From positions 28,195 through 92,194 of the forward strand of contig JAUZRZ010000060.1 of assembly GCA_030949945.1 (NCBI GenBank): a stretch of 64,000 bases of DNA. The letters are read 5' to 3'. Made by a program: the position numbers and the translations under genes. The stretch is from Sulfurimonas sp. (GTDB lineage Bacteria > Campylobacterota > Campylobacteria > Campylobacterales > Sulfurimonadaceae). A model generated the notes under the pieces. That model was not told where the DNA came from, did no database searches, and worked only from the letters and a program-made list of their open reading frames with translations. Below are positions 11,683 to 22,865 of this stretch, piece by piece. Each line of letters opens with the position of its first letter. The first letter of the stretch is position 1.

Positions 11683-13143
11683 TGAATACTATGATGATTA
11701 TTCCTTGGGAGGTGTTACTTATTTTACTACCACTTTTTGGTGGAATTCTCTCTTTTGTTTTTAAAAAAATTGCTAAAGTAGTGGCAGTAGCCACACTCTT
11801 TACTACTCTCATTTTTGTTTTTATGATAGCTTTAAAACTCTTAGAAGACTGGTGCTTACTATCATCTTGTTGGAGGATGGGATGCACCTTTGGGGATAAA
11901 TCTTTATGTAGATGGGCTAAGCCTCTTAATGCTCGGACTCACAGCTCTCATCGGAGTTCTTGTCACTCTCTACTCTACAAAGTATTTCACACAAGAGTCA
12001 TCCATACTATTTTGGCCACTCTACCTCTTTATGACAGCTGGATTAAATGCACTCTTTTTATCTCAAGATATATTTAATTTTTATGTCACCTTAGAACTTA
12101 TTGGCTTAGCCTCGGTTGCTTTGAGTACACTTAGCAGTACTAAAGAGGCACTCACAGGTGCCATGCGTTACCTCTTAGTCACACTTGCAGGCTCACTTGC
12201 CTATCTTTTAGGTGTTGCCCTACTCTATCATGGTTTTGGAAGTGTTGATATAAGTATTCTTTCACAGAAAATAGAGTCCACTCCTGTTGTTTGGGCAGCT
12301 ATGGGATTAATGAGTGCAGGTTTACTCCTCAAAAGTGCACTCTTTCCCTTTCATTTTTGGCTTCCTCCCGCACATGCAAATGCTCCTGCTCCCATCAGTG
12401 CTATTTTATCAGCACTCATTATCAAGGCTTCCATCTATATACAGCTGCGTTTAGTTTTATACCTTTTTATGCCTCTAGGCGATATATATTTAGAAGTATT
12501 GTTTGGGGTTTTAGGAACTATGGCTATTGTATGGGGTTCAGTTCAAGCACTCCTACAAACGCGATTAAAACTACTTATTGCCTACTCAACAGTGGCACAA
12601 ATCGGGTACATATTTATAGCCTTCTCTTTAGCTATAGGCGGTGTACCCATAGCATGGAATGCGCTTGTTTATCTTATCTTGTCTCATGCCCTAGCAAAAA
12701 GTGCTATGTTTCTTGTAGCTGGAAATCTACTTCACTTTTGTGGGCATGACCGCATAACTGACTTAGACCGCCTTGCACAGAGATTACCTTTGAGTATTAC
12801 TGCGTTTGCTTTGGCAGGAGTGAGTATTATTGGGCTACCAATCAGCGGTGGATTTATAGCCAAATGGTTTTTACTTGAGGCAGCACTTATAGATGAGAAC
12901 TGGATTTTTATCCTAGTTATACTTGTGGGTGGTCTGCTCGCTGCTGCTTATATATTTAAAGTGTTAGGCTTCGCGTTTACAAAAGCACCTCAGTCTCACG
13001 AAGGTGAAATGCTTTCTCCTTATATGGAATTCACTCCTCTTATTTTAGCCATATTGTCCATAGTTATAGGATTTTTTGCTATACCTATACTCTCTTTAGT
13101 AGAGATAGGAAATCCTTTTAACATAGCAGGAGTTCGACCATGA
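11679..13143 (+). CDS. antiporter subunit D-like (NuoL/M/N family) 1, frameshift at ~11850
   Basis: N-terminal ORF 11679-12077 and C-terminal ORF 11890-13143 join as ...KLLEDGAYYHLVGGWDAPLGINLYVDGLSLL...; proton_antipo_M motifs. Confidence 0.85.
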
Positions 13144-14633
13144 GTATAGATGCACTTATTCCACTTTTTGTAATTTTAAGCTCTTTTATACCAGCAATTA
13201 TTATCTTTACTCTTCCTCAAGAGAAACACTATACTCGTACACTTTTAAATCTTTTAGGAATTTTTTTCACTCTCGTTTTTGTAGTGTGGATGTTTGTAGG
13301 TGTCTATCATGGGCATAACTACGAAATACATTTGCCACTCATACACAATCTCGATATAAGTTTAAACGCAGGACCTCTAGCACTCTTTTTTACAGGACTC
13401 TCTAGTGTTTTATGGTTTCTTACAACTATTTATGCCATTGGCTATCTTGAGGGTTCTGCTCACAGTAGCCGTTTTTTTGGTTTTTTTAGTTTATGTATCA
13501 CGGCTACCATTGGGGTCTCCTTATCTGGAAACCTCATCACATTTTTAATTTTTTATGAGATTTTAACACTATCAGCATATCCACTTATTATTCACAGAGG
13601 AACAGAAGAGTCTCGCATTGCTGGGGGAAAGTACCTTACTTATACACTTATTGGAGGTGCTCTACTGCTTTTAGGAACTGTCTGGCTCTATACACTAACA
13701 GGTACATTAGAGTTTACTCCAAAAGGATTTATTGGTGTAATTGAAGCTCAGCACCATTTTGCAGTTATAATGATTTTTATTCTTTTAATAGCAGGTTTTG
13801 GTGTCAAGGCTGCTCTTTTTCCTCTACATGGCTGGTTACCCCTAGCCATGGTAGCACCAGCACCAGTGAGTGCCTTGTTACATGCAGTTGCTGTTGTAAA
13901 AGCAGGAGCATTTGGTATAGTTCGTGTTGTTTATGAAGTCTATGGAGTTGAAACAGCAGCACTCCTTGGTCTAACAACACCCCTTGCTATCTTAGCCTCC
14001 ATAACCATCATCTATGGTTCTCTAAAAGCACTCTTTGAAGATAATCTCAAACGCAGACTAGCCTACTCTACTGTTAGTCAAGTCTCCTATATTATCCTTG
14101 GTATTGCCATAGTAGGACCTATTGCGACTATAGGAGGTATTATTCATTTAGTACATCAAGGAGTTATGAAAATAACACTTTTTTTTGGAGCAGGAAACTT
14201 TGCTGAGACACTCGGCATACATCATGTCAGCGAGATGAACGGTGTAGGAAAACGGATGCCATGGACTATGGCAGCTTTTAGCATTGGAGCCTTTGGTATG
14301 ATAGGCATACCTCCAATTGCAGGGTTTATCAGCAAATGGTATCTCGGATATGGAGCATTAGAGGCTGGGCAAGAGTGGGTTATACTTGTACTCGCTCTTA
14401 GTAGTCTCTTAAACGCAGGCTATTTTTTGCCCATACTCTATAGAGCATGGTTTTTAGCTCCAGCAGAGTCATGGCCAGATGAGCATGATTTTGGAAGATG
14501 GGAGACAAAGTTAAGCCTACTTTTACCACCAGTCATTACTGCATTTTTTGCACTTATATTTGGTCTCTTTGCAGGATCATCATGGAGCCCTTTGTCATGG
14601 GTTTATCTTATTATACAAAGGGAATTTTATTGA
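13140..14633 (+). CDS. antiporter subunit D-like (NuoL/M/N family) 2
   Basis: 497 aa, LFPLHGWLPLAMVAPAPVSALLHAVAVVKAGAFG motif. Confidence 0.88.
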   Translation: MSIDALIPLFVILSSFIPAIIIFTLPQEKHYTRTLLNLLGIFFTLVFVVWMFVGVYHGHNYEIHLPLIHNLDISLNAGPLALFFTGLSSVLWFLTTIYAIGYLEGSAHSSRFFGFFSLCITATIGVSLSGNLITFLIFYEILTLSAYPLIIHRGTEESRIAGGKYLTYTLIGGALLLLGTVWLYTLTGTLEFTPKGFIGVIEAQHHFAVIMIFILLIAGFGVKAALFPLHGWLPLAMVAPAPVSALLHAVAVVKAGAFGIVRVVYEVYGVETAALLGLTTPLAILASITIIYGSLKALFEDNLKRRLAYSTVSQVSYIILGIAIVGPIATIGGIIHLVHQGVMKITLFFGAGNFAETLGIHHVSEMNGVGKRMPWTMAAFSIGAFGMIGIPPIAGFISKWYLGYGALEAGQEWVILVLALSSLLNAGYFLPILYRAWFLAPAESWPDEHDFGRWETKLSLLLPPVITAFFALIFGLFAGSSWSPLSWVYLIIQREFY

Positions 14634-14634
14634 T

Positions 14635-16176
14635 ATGTATGAGAACTTTATTAATAGTTTACTTTTATTAGCTGTAGTTTCCCCCTTAGTTATAGTACTT
14701 CTTTTGTTTATAAAAAGCATCCGTAGCATACTCTTATATCTTGCTGCTTACTCAGCTATACCAGCACTTTTAGCTAGTTTATTAGTATCACCAGATCAAC
14801 TTCAATGGGATTTTCCATGGTTGCTTCTTGGTGTTAAAATAGGATTAGATACTACGGGGCAGATATTTTTACTTGTAAGTGCCTTACTTTGGAGTGTTTC
14901 GGGTATATATGCGAAAACATACTTTAAAGATGAAAATCAACAGCTTCGTTTTTACCGCTTTTTTCTTCTAGCAATGGCTGGAAATTTTGGTCTTATTGTC
15001 TCTGGAGATATTTTTAGTTTTTATCTCTTTTTTACTTTGATGAGCTTTGCTTCTTATGGTTTAGTAGCGTTTAGGGGAGATAAAGAAGCATTTCATGCGG
15101 GCTTAGTTTACATAGTCTTAGTTGTTGTGGGAGAGGTGATGCTTTTTGTTGCATTGTTAATGCTTGCTCATGCATCTGATGCAACAACATTTGAAGCTAT
15201 TAGAGAGAGTTACTTTGATAATCCAAATAAAAACATAATAATCTTTTTACTTTTTACTGCTTTTGGGATTAAAGCTGGAGTTATTGGGGTACATGTATGG
15301 TTACCTCTCGCACATCCTCTCGCCCCTACACCTGCAAGTGCAGTTCTCTCAGGTGCTATGATAAAAGCGGGGCTTTTAGGATGGTTACGACTCTTGCCCT
15401 TAGGGGAAAATATTTTGCTTGAGTGGGCTATAGGTATTATGCTTGTAGGGGTTTTAGCTCAAGTCTATGGAGTGATTATCGGCTTAACACAGCGTAACCC
15501 TAAGACACTCTTAGCTTATTCGAGTATCAGTCAGATGGGAATTATGACTATGCTCATAGGTTTAGGCTTTTATGCACCAGAGAGTTGGGAGATAATCCTC
15601 ACTGGAATCATCTTTTTTACCCTACACCATGGATTAAGTAAGGGAGCACTTTTTTTAGGAGTGGGAGCTCTTGGTACTCACAACAGAGTCCAAAGGTATG
15701 CTATCTGGTTTGGACTTTTTATACCTGCCCTTGCCTTAGCAGCAGCACCTTGGAGTAGTGGTATGATAGCAAAACATCTTGTCAAGAGTTGTTCTACTTA
15801 TCTCCCCTCTCCTTGGGATACAGCACTTGAGATAGTTCTTTTTATAGGTGCGATAAATACAGCACTACTGATGATTAGGCTACTCTATCTAGTCCGTCCT
15901 AATGCAACTCCCTTTGGCATAAACCCTAGTCTCTCACTCCTCTACCCTTGGATAGGACTACTTCTAAGTATTATACTCCTACCTTTTGTTTTTCAATCCT
16001 CATATGCGCAGATGTCACATCTGCCTATACTAGCGTTTATATACCCCATACTCCTTAGTATCATCATAGCTACACTTGCCTTTAAAACAAAAATACTACA
16101 AGATATAAAACCTGTACCAGCTGGTGATATTTTGGTTCTTTTTGAGAGGGGTATAAAACTATTAAATATGAAGTAG
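14635..16176 (+). CDS. antiporter subunit D-like (NuoL/M/N family) 3
   Basis: VHVWLPLAHPLAPTPASAVLSGAMIKAGLLG motif; start chosen at in-frame ATG 14635 within the provided ORF. Confidence 0.82.
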   Translation: MYENFINSLLLLAVVSPLVIVLLLFIKSIRSILLYLAAYSAIPALLASLLVSPDQLQWDFPWLLLGVKIGLDTTGQIFLLVSALLWSVSGIYAKTYFKDENQQLRFYRFFLLAMAGNFGLIVSGDIFSFYLFFTLMSFASYGLVAFRGDKEAFHAGLVYIVLVVVGEVMLFVALLMLAHASDATTFEAIRESYFDNPNKNIIIFLLFTAFGIKAGVIGVHVWLPLAHPLAPTPASAVLSGAMIKAGLLGWLRLLPLGENILLEWAIGIMLVGVLAQVYGVIIGLTQRNPKTLLAYSSISQMGIMTMLIGLGFYAPESWEIILTGIIFFTLHHGLSKGALFLGVGALGTHNRVQRYAIWFGLFIPALALAAAPWSSGMIAKHLVKSCSTYLPSPWDTALEIVLFIGAINTALLMIRLLYLVRPNATPFGINPSLSLLYPWIGLLLSIILLPFVFQSSYAQMSHLPILAFIYPILLSIIIATLAFKTKILQDIKPVPAGDILVLFERGIKLLNMK

Positions 16177-17034
16177 TTCTACTTCTAAATCTAGCAAAGA
16201 AAGCGGTAGATTAAAATCAACTATTTTTACATAATCTTTATAAGTCACTAAAAGTGAGTCAGACTTGTCATGAGAAAGAATAGCCTCTAACTCTTCTTTA
16301 GAAAAAGAGTGATGATCTGCAAAATAGTTTTTACTTACTACACTTGGTAAAAACTCATCTAGTCTTTGTGGTCTTGCTATTGCTGTTACTAGTGACATTT
16401 TTTTTGTAGCATTTTTTAGCTCAACCTTGCGTTTAAAGTCTCTTCCTTCTTTGTATAGACTTACCTCTTTAGTACTCCAAAGTCTTTCACGAAAGGCACC
16501 AGCTGGTAAACATCTACTGTTTTTTGTATTTACTTCTATTAGAATATCTTGTTTTTTAATATCGTGTTTAGAATAGGCATCATCCAAAAACAGACTCTCC
16601 ACACCCATCTCTTTAGCTTTTTTTATACCTTTTTTTCTATCTTCACTTACTATAACTACTGCGTTTGGTAGTTTATGTGCATATATCATCGCCTCATCAC
16701 CGCTAATACTTACATCACAAAGTATTTTTTCTTTATCTTTTACTACATAAAGCCCTGAGGAGTCTCTTCCATAGCCACGCAGGATGATAGCTGTATTTTT
16801 TTCATTTTTAGCTAGTGCTATGACTAAAGGAGTTTTTCCACTCCCCCCAACAGTCAAATTTCCCACACTCACTATCTTTAATCCAAAATCTTCGGGTGTT
16901 TTACTCTTAAAACGCAGCCACATTAAAAAACAGTAGAGATAAGAGAGAGGAAGTAGAAGAAAAGAGATGAGTTTTTGGAAAATATTTGGGTTGTAGAAGT
17001 ACTCCTCAACCCAAAATACAAGAGAGTTTTTCAA
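16162..17034 (-). CDS. lpxK: tetraacyldisaccharide 4'-kinase
   Basis: VGNLTVGGSGKTPL Walker motif, LDDAYS... Confidence 0.88.
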   Translation of the reverse strand: MKNSLVFWVEEYFYNPNIFQKLISFLLLPLSYLYCFLMWLRFKSKTPEDFGLKIVSVGNLTVGGSGKTPLVIALAKNEKNTAIILRGYGRDSSGLYVVKDKEKILCDVSISGDEAMIYAHKLPNAVVIVSEDRKKGIKKAKEMGVESLFLDDAYSKHDIKKQDILIEVNTKNSRCLPAGAFRERLWSTKEVSLYKEGRDFKRKVELKNATKKMSLVTAIARPQRLDEFLPSVVSKNYFADHHSFSKEELEAILSHDKSDSLLVTYKDYVKIVDFNLPLSLLDLEVELLHI

Positions 17035-17042
17035 GAAAAAGT

Positions 17043-18164
17043 CTACACTCTTGTTTTAGCTATTTTTTTCACTTTTTCTATAACAGATTTAACCTCAGCA
17101 TCACTCATATTTGCATAAATAGGAAGAGAGAGAACTTGCTGGTAAGAGCGAAGTGCTACAGGGTAGTCATTTACTCGTAAAGAGTATTTTGTTTTGTAGT
17201 ATGATAAAAGATGAAGTGGAATATAGTGAAGCCCAGTTCCTATGCCGAGATTTCTCAGTTCAACTGCAAAAGAGTCACGGTTTTTATCAATTTTTATAAC
17301 ATACAGAGAAAAAGGGTTCTCTTCATTATCCATACTTGGAATACTAACATGATCAATAGTCTCTAAAGCAGTAGAGTACATATGAGCAATCTTTTGCTGT
17401 CTTTGTATAACTGCATCTTGATCAGCAACCATAGCACGGATATATGCTGCGTTTAAAGCACTTAGAGAGTAGTCATTTCCAATATCTACAACATCATAAA
17501 TATAATCAAGTACATTTTCCTGACGAACTATTGCATGGTTCATAAGTAATCTAGCTCTCTCTATGATTTCATCACTATTTGTTACAAGCATTCCACCATT
17601 ACAGATGTTTTTCTTCAGGTGTGGAGAGAAGTTAAAACATACTATATCAGCACCTGTTGAGCCTATCTTTTGACCCTTATAAGTAGCACCTAAAGCATCA
17701 CTTGCATCTTCTACTATTTTGACACTATAGCGTTTACCCATGGCATAAACACGCTCTAAATCTACAGTTGCTCCACCGAGGTGAGTTATGATAACAGCTT
17801 TGAGTTTTTTACTTTGGTTTTCATCCAGATAAACATCTAGTTTATCAAGGTTGATGTTATACGAGTCTGCATCAATATCAACAAATATCGGCTCCGCATC
17901 AAAATGACGCACAACTTCTGGTACACTTGGATGTGCATTTACTGAACATACTACTTTATCACCGCGTTTAAGGTCAAGTGCAAGCATCGCTAAATGTAAG
18001 GCAGAAGTACCATGAGAGGTAGCAAGAACATGCTCAGCTCCAACATAATCGGCAAATTCACTCTCTAACTCTTCTACCTGATTTACATCTTCTCCATCAA
18101 GTGTGTCACTTACATGTGAGTGAGCATCACGAGAACTTTCATATCTATTAAATGGTATTTTCAT
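17043..18164 (-). CDS. DegT/DnrJ/EryC1/StrS-family aminotransferase
   Basis: GTSALHLAMLAL, VEDASDALGATYKGQKIGS, PLH motifs. Confidence 0.88.
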   Translation of the reverse strand: MKIPFNRYESSRDAHSHVSDTLDGEDVNQVEELESEFADYVGAEHVLATSHGTSALHLAMLALDLKRGDKVVCSVNAHPSVPEVVRHFDAEPIFVDIDADSYNINLDKLDVYLDENQSKKLKAVIITHLGGATVDLERVYAMGKRYSVKIVEDASDALGATYKGQKIGSTGADIVCFNFSPHLKKNICNGGMLVTNSDEIIERARLLMNHAIVRQENVLDYIYDVVDIGNDYSLSALNAAYIRAMVADQDAVIQRQQKIAHMYSTALETIDHVSIPSMDNEENPFSLYVIKIDKNRDSFAVELRNLGIGTGLHYIPLHLLSYYKTKYSLRVNDYPVALRSYQQVLSLPIYANMSDAEVKSVIEKVKKIAKTRV

Positions 18165-18174
18165 TATTTATTCC

Positions 18175-18981
18175 TTATAAAGTTATATCTCTTGGATAGT
18201 TAAAATCATGGTTTAGTGTTCTAGATGTTAGTTTCGCGATAAGAGGCATCTTTCGCTTAAAATGATTGCGAAAAATCTTCTGCACAATCATATCTAACAT
18301 CTTCTCATCTATACCTTTAGCGATTATTTCTTCTATGCTAAGTCGATCTTCTACATAAAGCTTCATTGCCGCATCAAGCTGGGCATAGGTATAACCCAAA
18401 TCAGCCTCATCACTCTGTCCATCCCACAAATCTGCAGAGGGAGGTTTTTTTATAATACTTTTGCTAACACCTAAGTACTCTGCGAGTTCAAACACTTCAC
18501 TTTTATATAAATCGCCTATGGGATTCACAGCCGAAGCCAAATCTCCATAGAGTGTTCCATATCCTAGCATCAACTCACTTTTGTTACTTGTACCTAAGAC
18601 CAAAGCACTCTCTCTTGCACTTATGTCAAAAAGTGTCGCCATTCGCATTCGTGAAGAGAAGTTTCCTTTTCTCAAGTTGTCAAGCTCTGGGTTTAACTCC
18701 TCATATGCTCTAAGCATTGGCTCTATTGATGCTGTTATTGAGTGTAGTGAAAAATCTCTGCACAACTCATCTGCATCATCAAGTGAGCTTTGCGAGGAGT
18801 ACTGCGATGGCATTTTAACACAGAGCAAATCTTCTTTAAAAACTGCCTCTGCCAAAACTGCCACAACAGCAGAATCCAAACCACCACTCAGACCAACTAC
18901 AACCCGACTCAGTCCTGTTTTTTTAACTTCATTTTCTAAAAAAGCTTGTAGATATTCAGTTATTTGACTATATTTACTCAT
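18175..18981 (-). CDS. nadE: NAD+ synthase
   Basis: VVGLSGGLDSAVVA, GTSNKSELMLGYGTLYGDLA motifs. Confidence 0.95.
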   Translation of the reverse strand: MSKYSQITEYLQAFLENEVKKTGLSRVVVGLSGGLDSAVVAVLAEAVFKEDLLCVKMPSQYSSQSSLDDADELCRDFSLHSITASIEPMLRAYEELNPELDNLRKGNFSSRMRMATLFDISARESALVLGTSNKSELMLGYGTLYGDLASAVNPIGDLYKSEVFELAEYLGVSKSIIKKPPSADLWDGQSDEADLGYTYAQLDAAMKLYVEDRLSIEEIIAKGIDEKMLDMIVQKIFRNHFKRKMPLIAKLTSRTLNHDFNYPRDITL

Positions 18982-19105
18982 TTAAAAACAAAACCTTTAC
19001 AAATTATTAACTAATTTTATTATAACTAAGTTTTGTAACAAATTATACTTTAAGTTAAAGTTACTACCATTATATAATAAAAAATTATTCTTACAAGGCT
19101 TTGAA

Positions 19106-19387
19106 ATGTTTAAAAAAATAGTAATAATCTCCTGTTTATTCTCAACTCTCGCACTCTATGCCCAGTACGAAGAAGCAAAAGAACTTTTTGATGATGCTGC
19201 TTGTATGGAGTGCCATAACAATGAAGATTTTGTAGTGAAAAAAAATAAAGTTAGTGATTTTAAAAAATTATGTAGGGTTGTTGATGCATGCCGTTTCAAT
19301 AATGAAGTAGAGTGGTTTGATGATGAAAGCCTAGATGTATCAAGGTACCTAAATCACAAATTTTACAAGTTTAAAGAAGAAGAGTAA
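19106..19387 (+). CDS. small periplasmic protein with a single CXXCH (putative mono-heme c-type)
   Basis: Signal peptide MFKKIVIISCLFSTLALYAQ and CMECH motif. Confidence 0.65.
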   Translation: MFKKIVIISCLFSTLALYAQYEEAKELFDDAACMECHNNEDFVVKKNKVSDFKKLCRVVDACRFNNEVEWFDDESLDVSRYLNHKFYKFKEEE

Positions 19388-19391
19388 GCTT

Positions 19392-20215
19392 TTAACACAC
19401 TTCCCTTTTCGCCATTACTTTTAACTCCTGACAAGAGAATCCAGCTTTTTTTCTTGCTTCAATATTTAAGTCATTTGGTCGTGAGAAAACTTCTTGGATA
19501 GTACTTTTTTATGATTTCAAAAAACAGATCAGTAGAGACTCCCTTTTGCTCACATACATAAGAGAACCAGACATCTCCTTTATAAACATGTTCTACTTCT
19601 TCATCTAAAATAGTACTTAGAACTCTAATTATCTTCTCTATACTTTCACTCTTTGGTAGTTTTTTTAGTTTTTTAAGTATCATAGGAGTTGCATCTAAAC
19701 CATTTGCTTCTAAGTAACGAGGAACTACAGCCATTCTCTCCACTACATCTAAAGTTTTTTGTCCTGCTTCAAAAAGAGCATCATGTACAGCCACACTCCC
19801 ATAAGATGAGCCTAAGTCTTGTAGTAGTCCCTCTAGCATCAAAAAGTGACGGATTTCATCATCTCCCACAGCTAGCCAGTCATCATAGTAAGCCTTTGGT
19901 AAACCACGAAACCTATAAGCCCCATCAAGTGCTAAATCTATTGCGGAGTACTCTATGTGTGCTATTGCATGGATGAGATTTATCTGCCCATCTACTGCTG
20001 TAAGGTTTTTTTCGTTTAGGAACATCTTGGGGTGCAACTGAGCTACAAAATGGATAATAAGAAGGTTTACTAAACTCCAAAGCAGGAGTTATCTCTTCAA
20101 AGCTCAGCTCATCTTTTTTGTATTTTTCATAAAAATCTAAAAAAAGTTCTATTTTTTCTAAAGGTTTTTTTGCAAGTAATACTGTTTCTAAAGTCTTAAA
20201 ATAATTCATGGGCAC
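19392..20215 (-). CDS. DUF455 ferritin-like protein, two frameshifts (~19485 and ~20040)
   Basis: Three segments in different frames join: MPMNYFKTLETVLLAKKPLEK..., MFLNEKNLTAVDGQINLIHAIAHIEYSAIDLALD..., and SFSRPNDLNIEARKKAGFSCQEL... Confidence 0.75.
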
Positions 20216-20243
20216 ATAATGCTATAATCTGCATAAAAAAGAG

Positions 20244-20843
20244 ATGAATATGAAGATAAAAGTACAACCGATGGGAGTTTACCAGACAAACTGCTACATT
20301 GTAAGCTTAGAAGGGAAAGATTTTATCATAGACCCAGGTGTAAATTCCTTAGAATGGATAAAGGCTAATGTCACAAACCCAATAGCTATTTTAAACACTC
20401 ATGGGCATTTTGATCATGTTTGGTCAAATACACAAGTCCAAGAAGAGTATGGCATAGACCTTTATACTCCAGAGGGTGATGTTCCTCTGCTCACAGATAG
20501 TTCTTGGATGCCAGATTTGCCACCCTCTTTCCCTGATGTTATTGTCAAAGGGGATGAGGAGTTAGACTTTGATGGCATAAAAGTAAAATTTCGCCATTTT
20601 CCAGGTCACTGCCCAGGGTGTTCAACTATAGAAATAGGTGATGCTATGTTTAGTGGGGATTTTATATTTGAGAGAAGTATCGGTCGTACTGATTTTCCGA
20701 TGTCATCTCCTGCAGATATGAAAGCATCCTTAGAGAAGTTTAAACTCCTTGATTATGATAAGACAATTTATCCAGGACATGGTGGAACTACCACTATAAA
20801 ACAAGAACAACGCCATGCTGATTACTGGATTAGTACTTTATAA
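20244..20843 (+). CDS. MBL-fold metallo-hydrolase
   Basis: NTHGHFDHVW, PGHCPGC, GDFIF, YPGHGGTT motifs. Confidence 0.9.
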   Translation: MNMKIKVQPMGVYQTNCYIVSLEGKDFIIDPGVNSLEWIKANVTNPIAILNTHGHFDHVWSNTQVQEEYGIDLYTPEGDVPLLTDSSWMPDLPPSFPDVIVKGDEELDFDGIKVKFRHFPGHCPGCSTIEIGDAMFSGDFIFERSIGRTDFPMSSPADMKASLEKFKLLDYDKTIYPGHGGTTTIKQEQRHADYWISTL

Positions 20844-21439
20844 TGGCTGATTATTTTAAAAACAAAGCAGACAAGTGGGATGATGGAACTCTTAGAAAAA
20901 GTACTCCACTCGCTATTGCTGAGGCTATCAAAAAAAGATTTGATTTAACTAAAGAGATGGAGATTATGGACTTTGGTGTAGGAACTGGTCTTTTAGGATT
21001 TGAGATTGCAAAAGATGTCAAAAAAGTTTTTGGTGTAGATATGTCACCGAGTATGCTGAGTAAACTTCGTGAAAAAAACACTCCTGAACTCTCTATTGAA
21101 GCGATTGAGCAAGACATCATCAAAGAGCCATTAGATGATATTTTTGATGGAATTATTAGCTCCATGACACTCCATCATGTAGAGAATTTAGAAGCTTTTT
21201 TTCAAAGTATCTATAAAAACCTCTCAGAAGGTGCATTTATAGCGATTGCTGATTTAGAAAAAGAGGATGGGAGTTTTCATTCTGATAATACAGGTGTATA
21301 TCATTTTGGCTTTGAGAAAGAAAAACTATGTGAAATTGTAAAAAAATGTGGTTTTAAAGATGTAAGTTTTGAAAATATTACAACTATCAACAAACCCCAA
21401 AAAGATTTTGGAGTTTTTCTTCTCAGTGCTAAACGATAG
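20843..21439 (+). CDS. class I SAM-dependent methyltransferase
   Basis: MDFGVGTGLLGFEIA motif I, 198 aa. Confidence 0.88.
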   Translation: MADYFKNKADKWDDGTLRKSTPLAIAEAIKKRFDLTKEMEIMDFGVGTGLLGFEIAKDVKKVFGVDMSPSMLSKLREKNTPELSIEAIEQDIIKEPLDDIFDGIISSMTLHHVENLEAFFQSIYKNLSEGAFIAIADLEKEDGSFHSDNTGVYHFGFEKEKLCEIVKKCGFKDVSFENITTINKPQKDFGVFLLSAKR

Positions 21440-21923
21440 AGCCACTCTCTAGGCTCTCTCCATCTTCATCGAGTAGGTGCAGTTTTAAGACATGTCTCTC
21501 TGTTACTACTGTTTTAAATTCGCCCTCAAATACTTTAATATCTAAGACATATCCTTGAACATTCACATTGCGTTTGCGTCCCTCTTTGTGTCGTACTTTT
21601 GCTATAAATTTTACTTCATCATGAAATTTTACAGGAGAGAGAAACTGACAACTACTTGCAACTAAAACAACATTTTTTTCATTGACAGCTAGCATAGCAG
21701 CATAATCAGCTGCACCAAAAATAAAACCACCATGAATCAATCCAATCTCATCAGCAAGCATTTCTCCAATAGTAATAAGTCTTGTTTCAACATAGCCACG
21801 TTCTAAAACAAGTACTTCACCGCATAAGTCTGTGTTAACTCGCTCATGTGTACTAAGCATAACTTCATTTTCATTTTCATCATACGAATCTATCTGTAAC
21901 TCTTCTTCAAATTCTTCAGCCAT
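21429..21923 (-). CDS. hotdog-fold thioesterase-like protein
   Basis: [22 protein letters not shown] motif. Confidence 0.8.
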   Translation of the reverse strand: MAEEFEEELQIDSYDENENEVMLSTHERVNTDLCGEVLVLERGYVETRLITIGEMLADEIGLIHGGFIFGAADYAAMLAVNEKNVVLVASSCQFLSPVKFHDEVKFIAKVRHKEGRKRNVNVQGYVLDIKVFEGEFKTVVTERHVLKLHLLDEDGESLESGSIV

Positions 21924-22824
21924 TTTTTTTATCCTTTATTAATTTTACATATACTCTTGCAGGAGCACTATACCCTTCTACTGTTTTAGAGCTATCATTT
22001 GGGTCAAGAAAATCTTCTAAAGATTGTCCCTCTATCCACTCTGTTTTTCTCTGCTCATCTACTTGTGTCACACTTGTTTCTAAAACTTCAAAACTACTAA
22101 ATCCAGCACGCATACACCAGTTTTTCAAAGCTGGGATTGTTGGTACGAAGTAAATATTTGGTATTTTAGAGTAAGAGGACTCAGGACATAGTGCCATCTC
22201 CTCTTCTCCCTCTATATAAAAAGTGTCTAAAATCACTTCACCTTTGGTATCAAGCCCTTTATAGAGTTGCTTGAGCATTGCCACAGGGTCACTTCTATGA
22301 TATAAAACACCCAAACAGAAGATAGTATCGAACTTCTCTTCATAAAACTCAATATGCTCAACACCTAAAAGCTCATACACAATAGAACTTTTCACAAAAT
22401 GGTTTATAAAGTCAAACTGCGTTTTGTACAGAGGCGAAGGGTCAAAGCCTACAAGAGATTTTGGCTCATCTTCAAGCATTCTAAACATATAGTAACCATT
22501 ATTACACCCAATATCTGCTACACGCTTATTTTTTAAATCAAAATGAGGGCGAAGTAGATTATACTTTATATTACTCCTCCACTCGGTATCTATAAAAGTA
22601 CTTCCTATCTCAAAAGGACCTTTTCGCCATGGCATAAGAGCTTTAGCATCTCTTAAAAGCTTTTCATCATCCATCGCACCACTGATTTTAACTACATCTC
22701 CAAAGCTCACACTAGCTTCTATCTCTTCTAAATTTTCTATTACCTCACGAAGTGGTAGTATATTTTTCCAAGTCATCCACTTCTTGCGTTCTTCTCTTAG
22801 TTTTTTTAAGTCCATTTTAATCAC
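21916..22824 (-). CDS. cmoB: tRNA U34 carboxymethyltransferase
   Basis: WRKGPFEI...[28 protein letters not shown]. Confidence 0.93.
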   Translation of the reverse strand: MIKMDLKKLREERKKWMTWKNILPLREVIENLEEIEASVSFGDVVKISGAMDDEKLLRDAKALMPWRKGPFEIGSTFIDTEWRSNIKYNLLRPHFDLKNKRVADIGCNNGYYMFRMLEDEPKSLVGFDPSPLYKTQFDFINHFVKSSIVYELLGVEHIEFYEEKFDTIFCLGVLYHRSDPVAMLKQLYKGLDTKGEVILDTFYIEGEEEMALCPESSYSKIPNIYFVPTIPALKNWCMRAGFSSFEVLETSVTQVDEQRKTEWIEGQSLEDFLDPNDSSKTVEGYSAPARVYVKLIKDKKNG

Positions 22825-22865
22825 TATAGTATATAAATTTTACTATAATTATATCCATTTAATAG

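Noticed and set aside
14548-14634. N-terminal extension of the third antiporter subunit from 14548
   Set aside because: It overlaps the end of the preceding gene and a better ATG (14635, MYENFINSLLLL) starts at the expected membrane segment.
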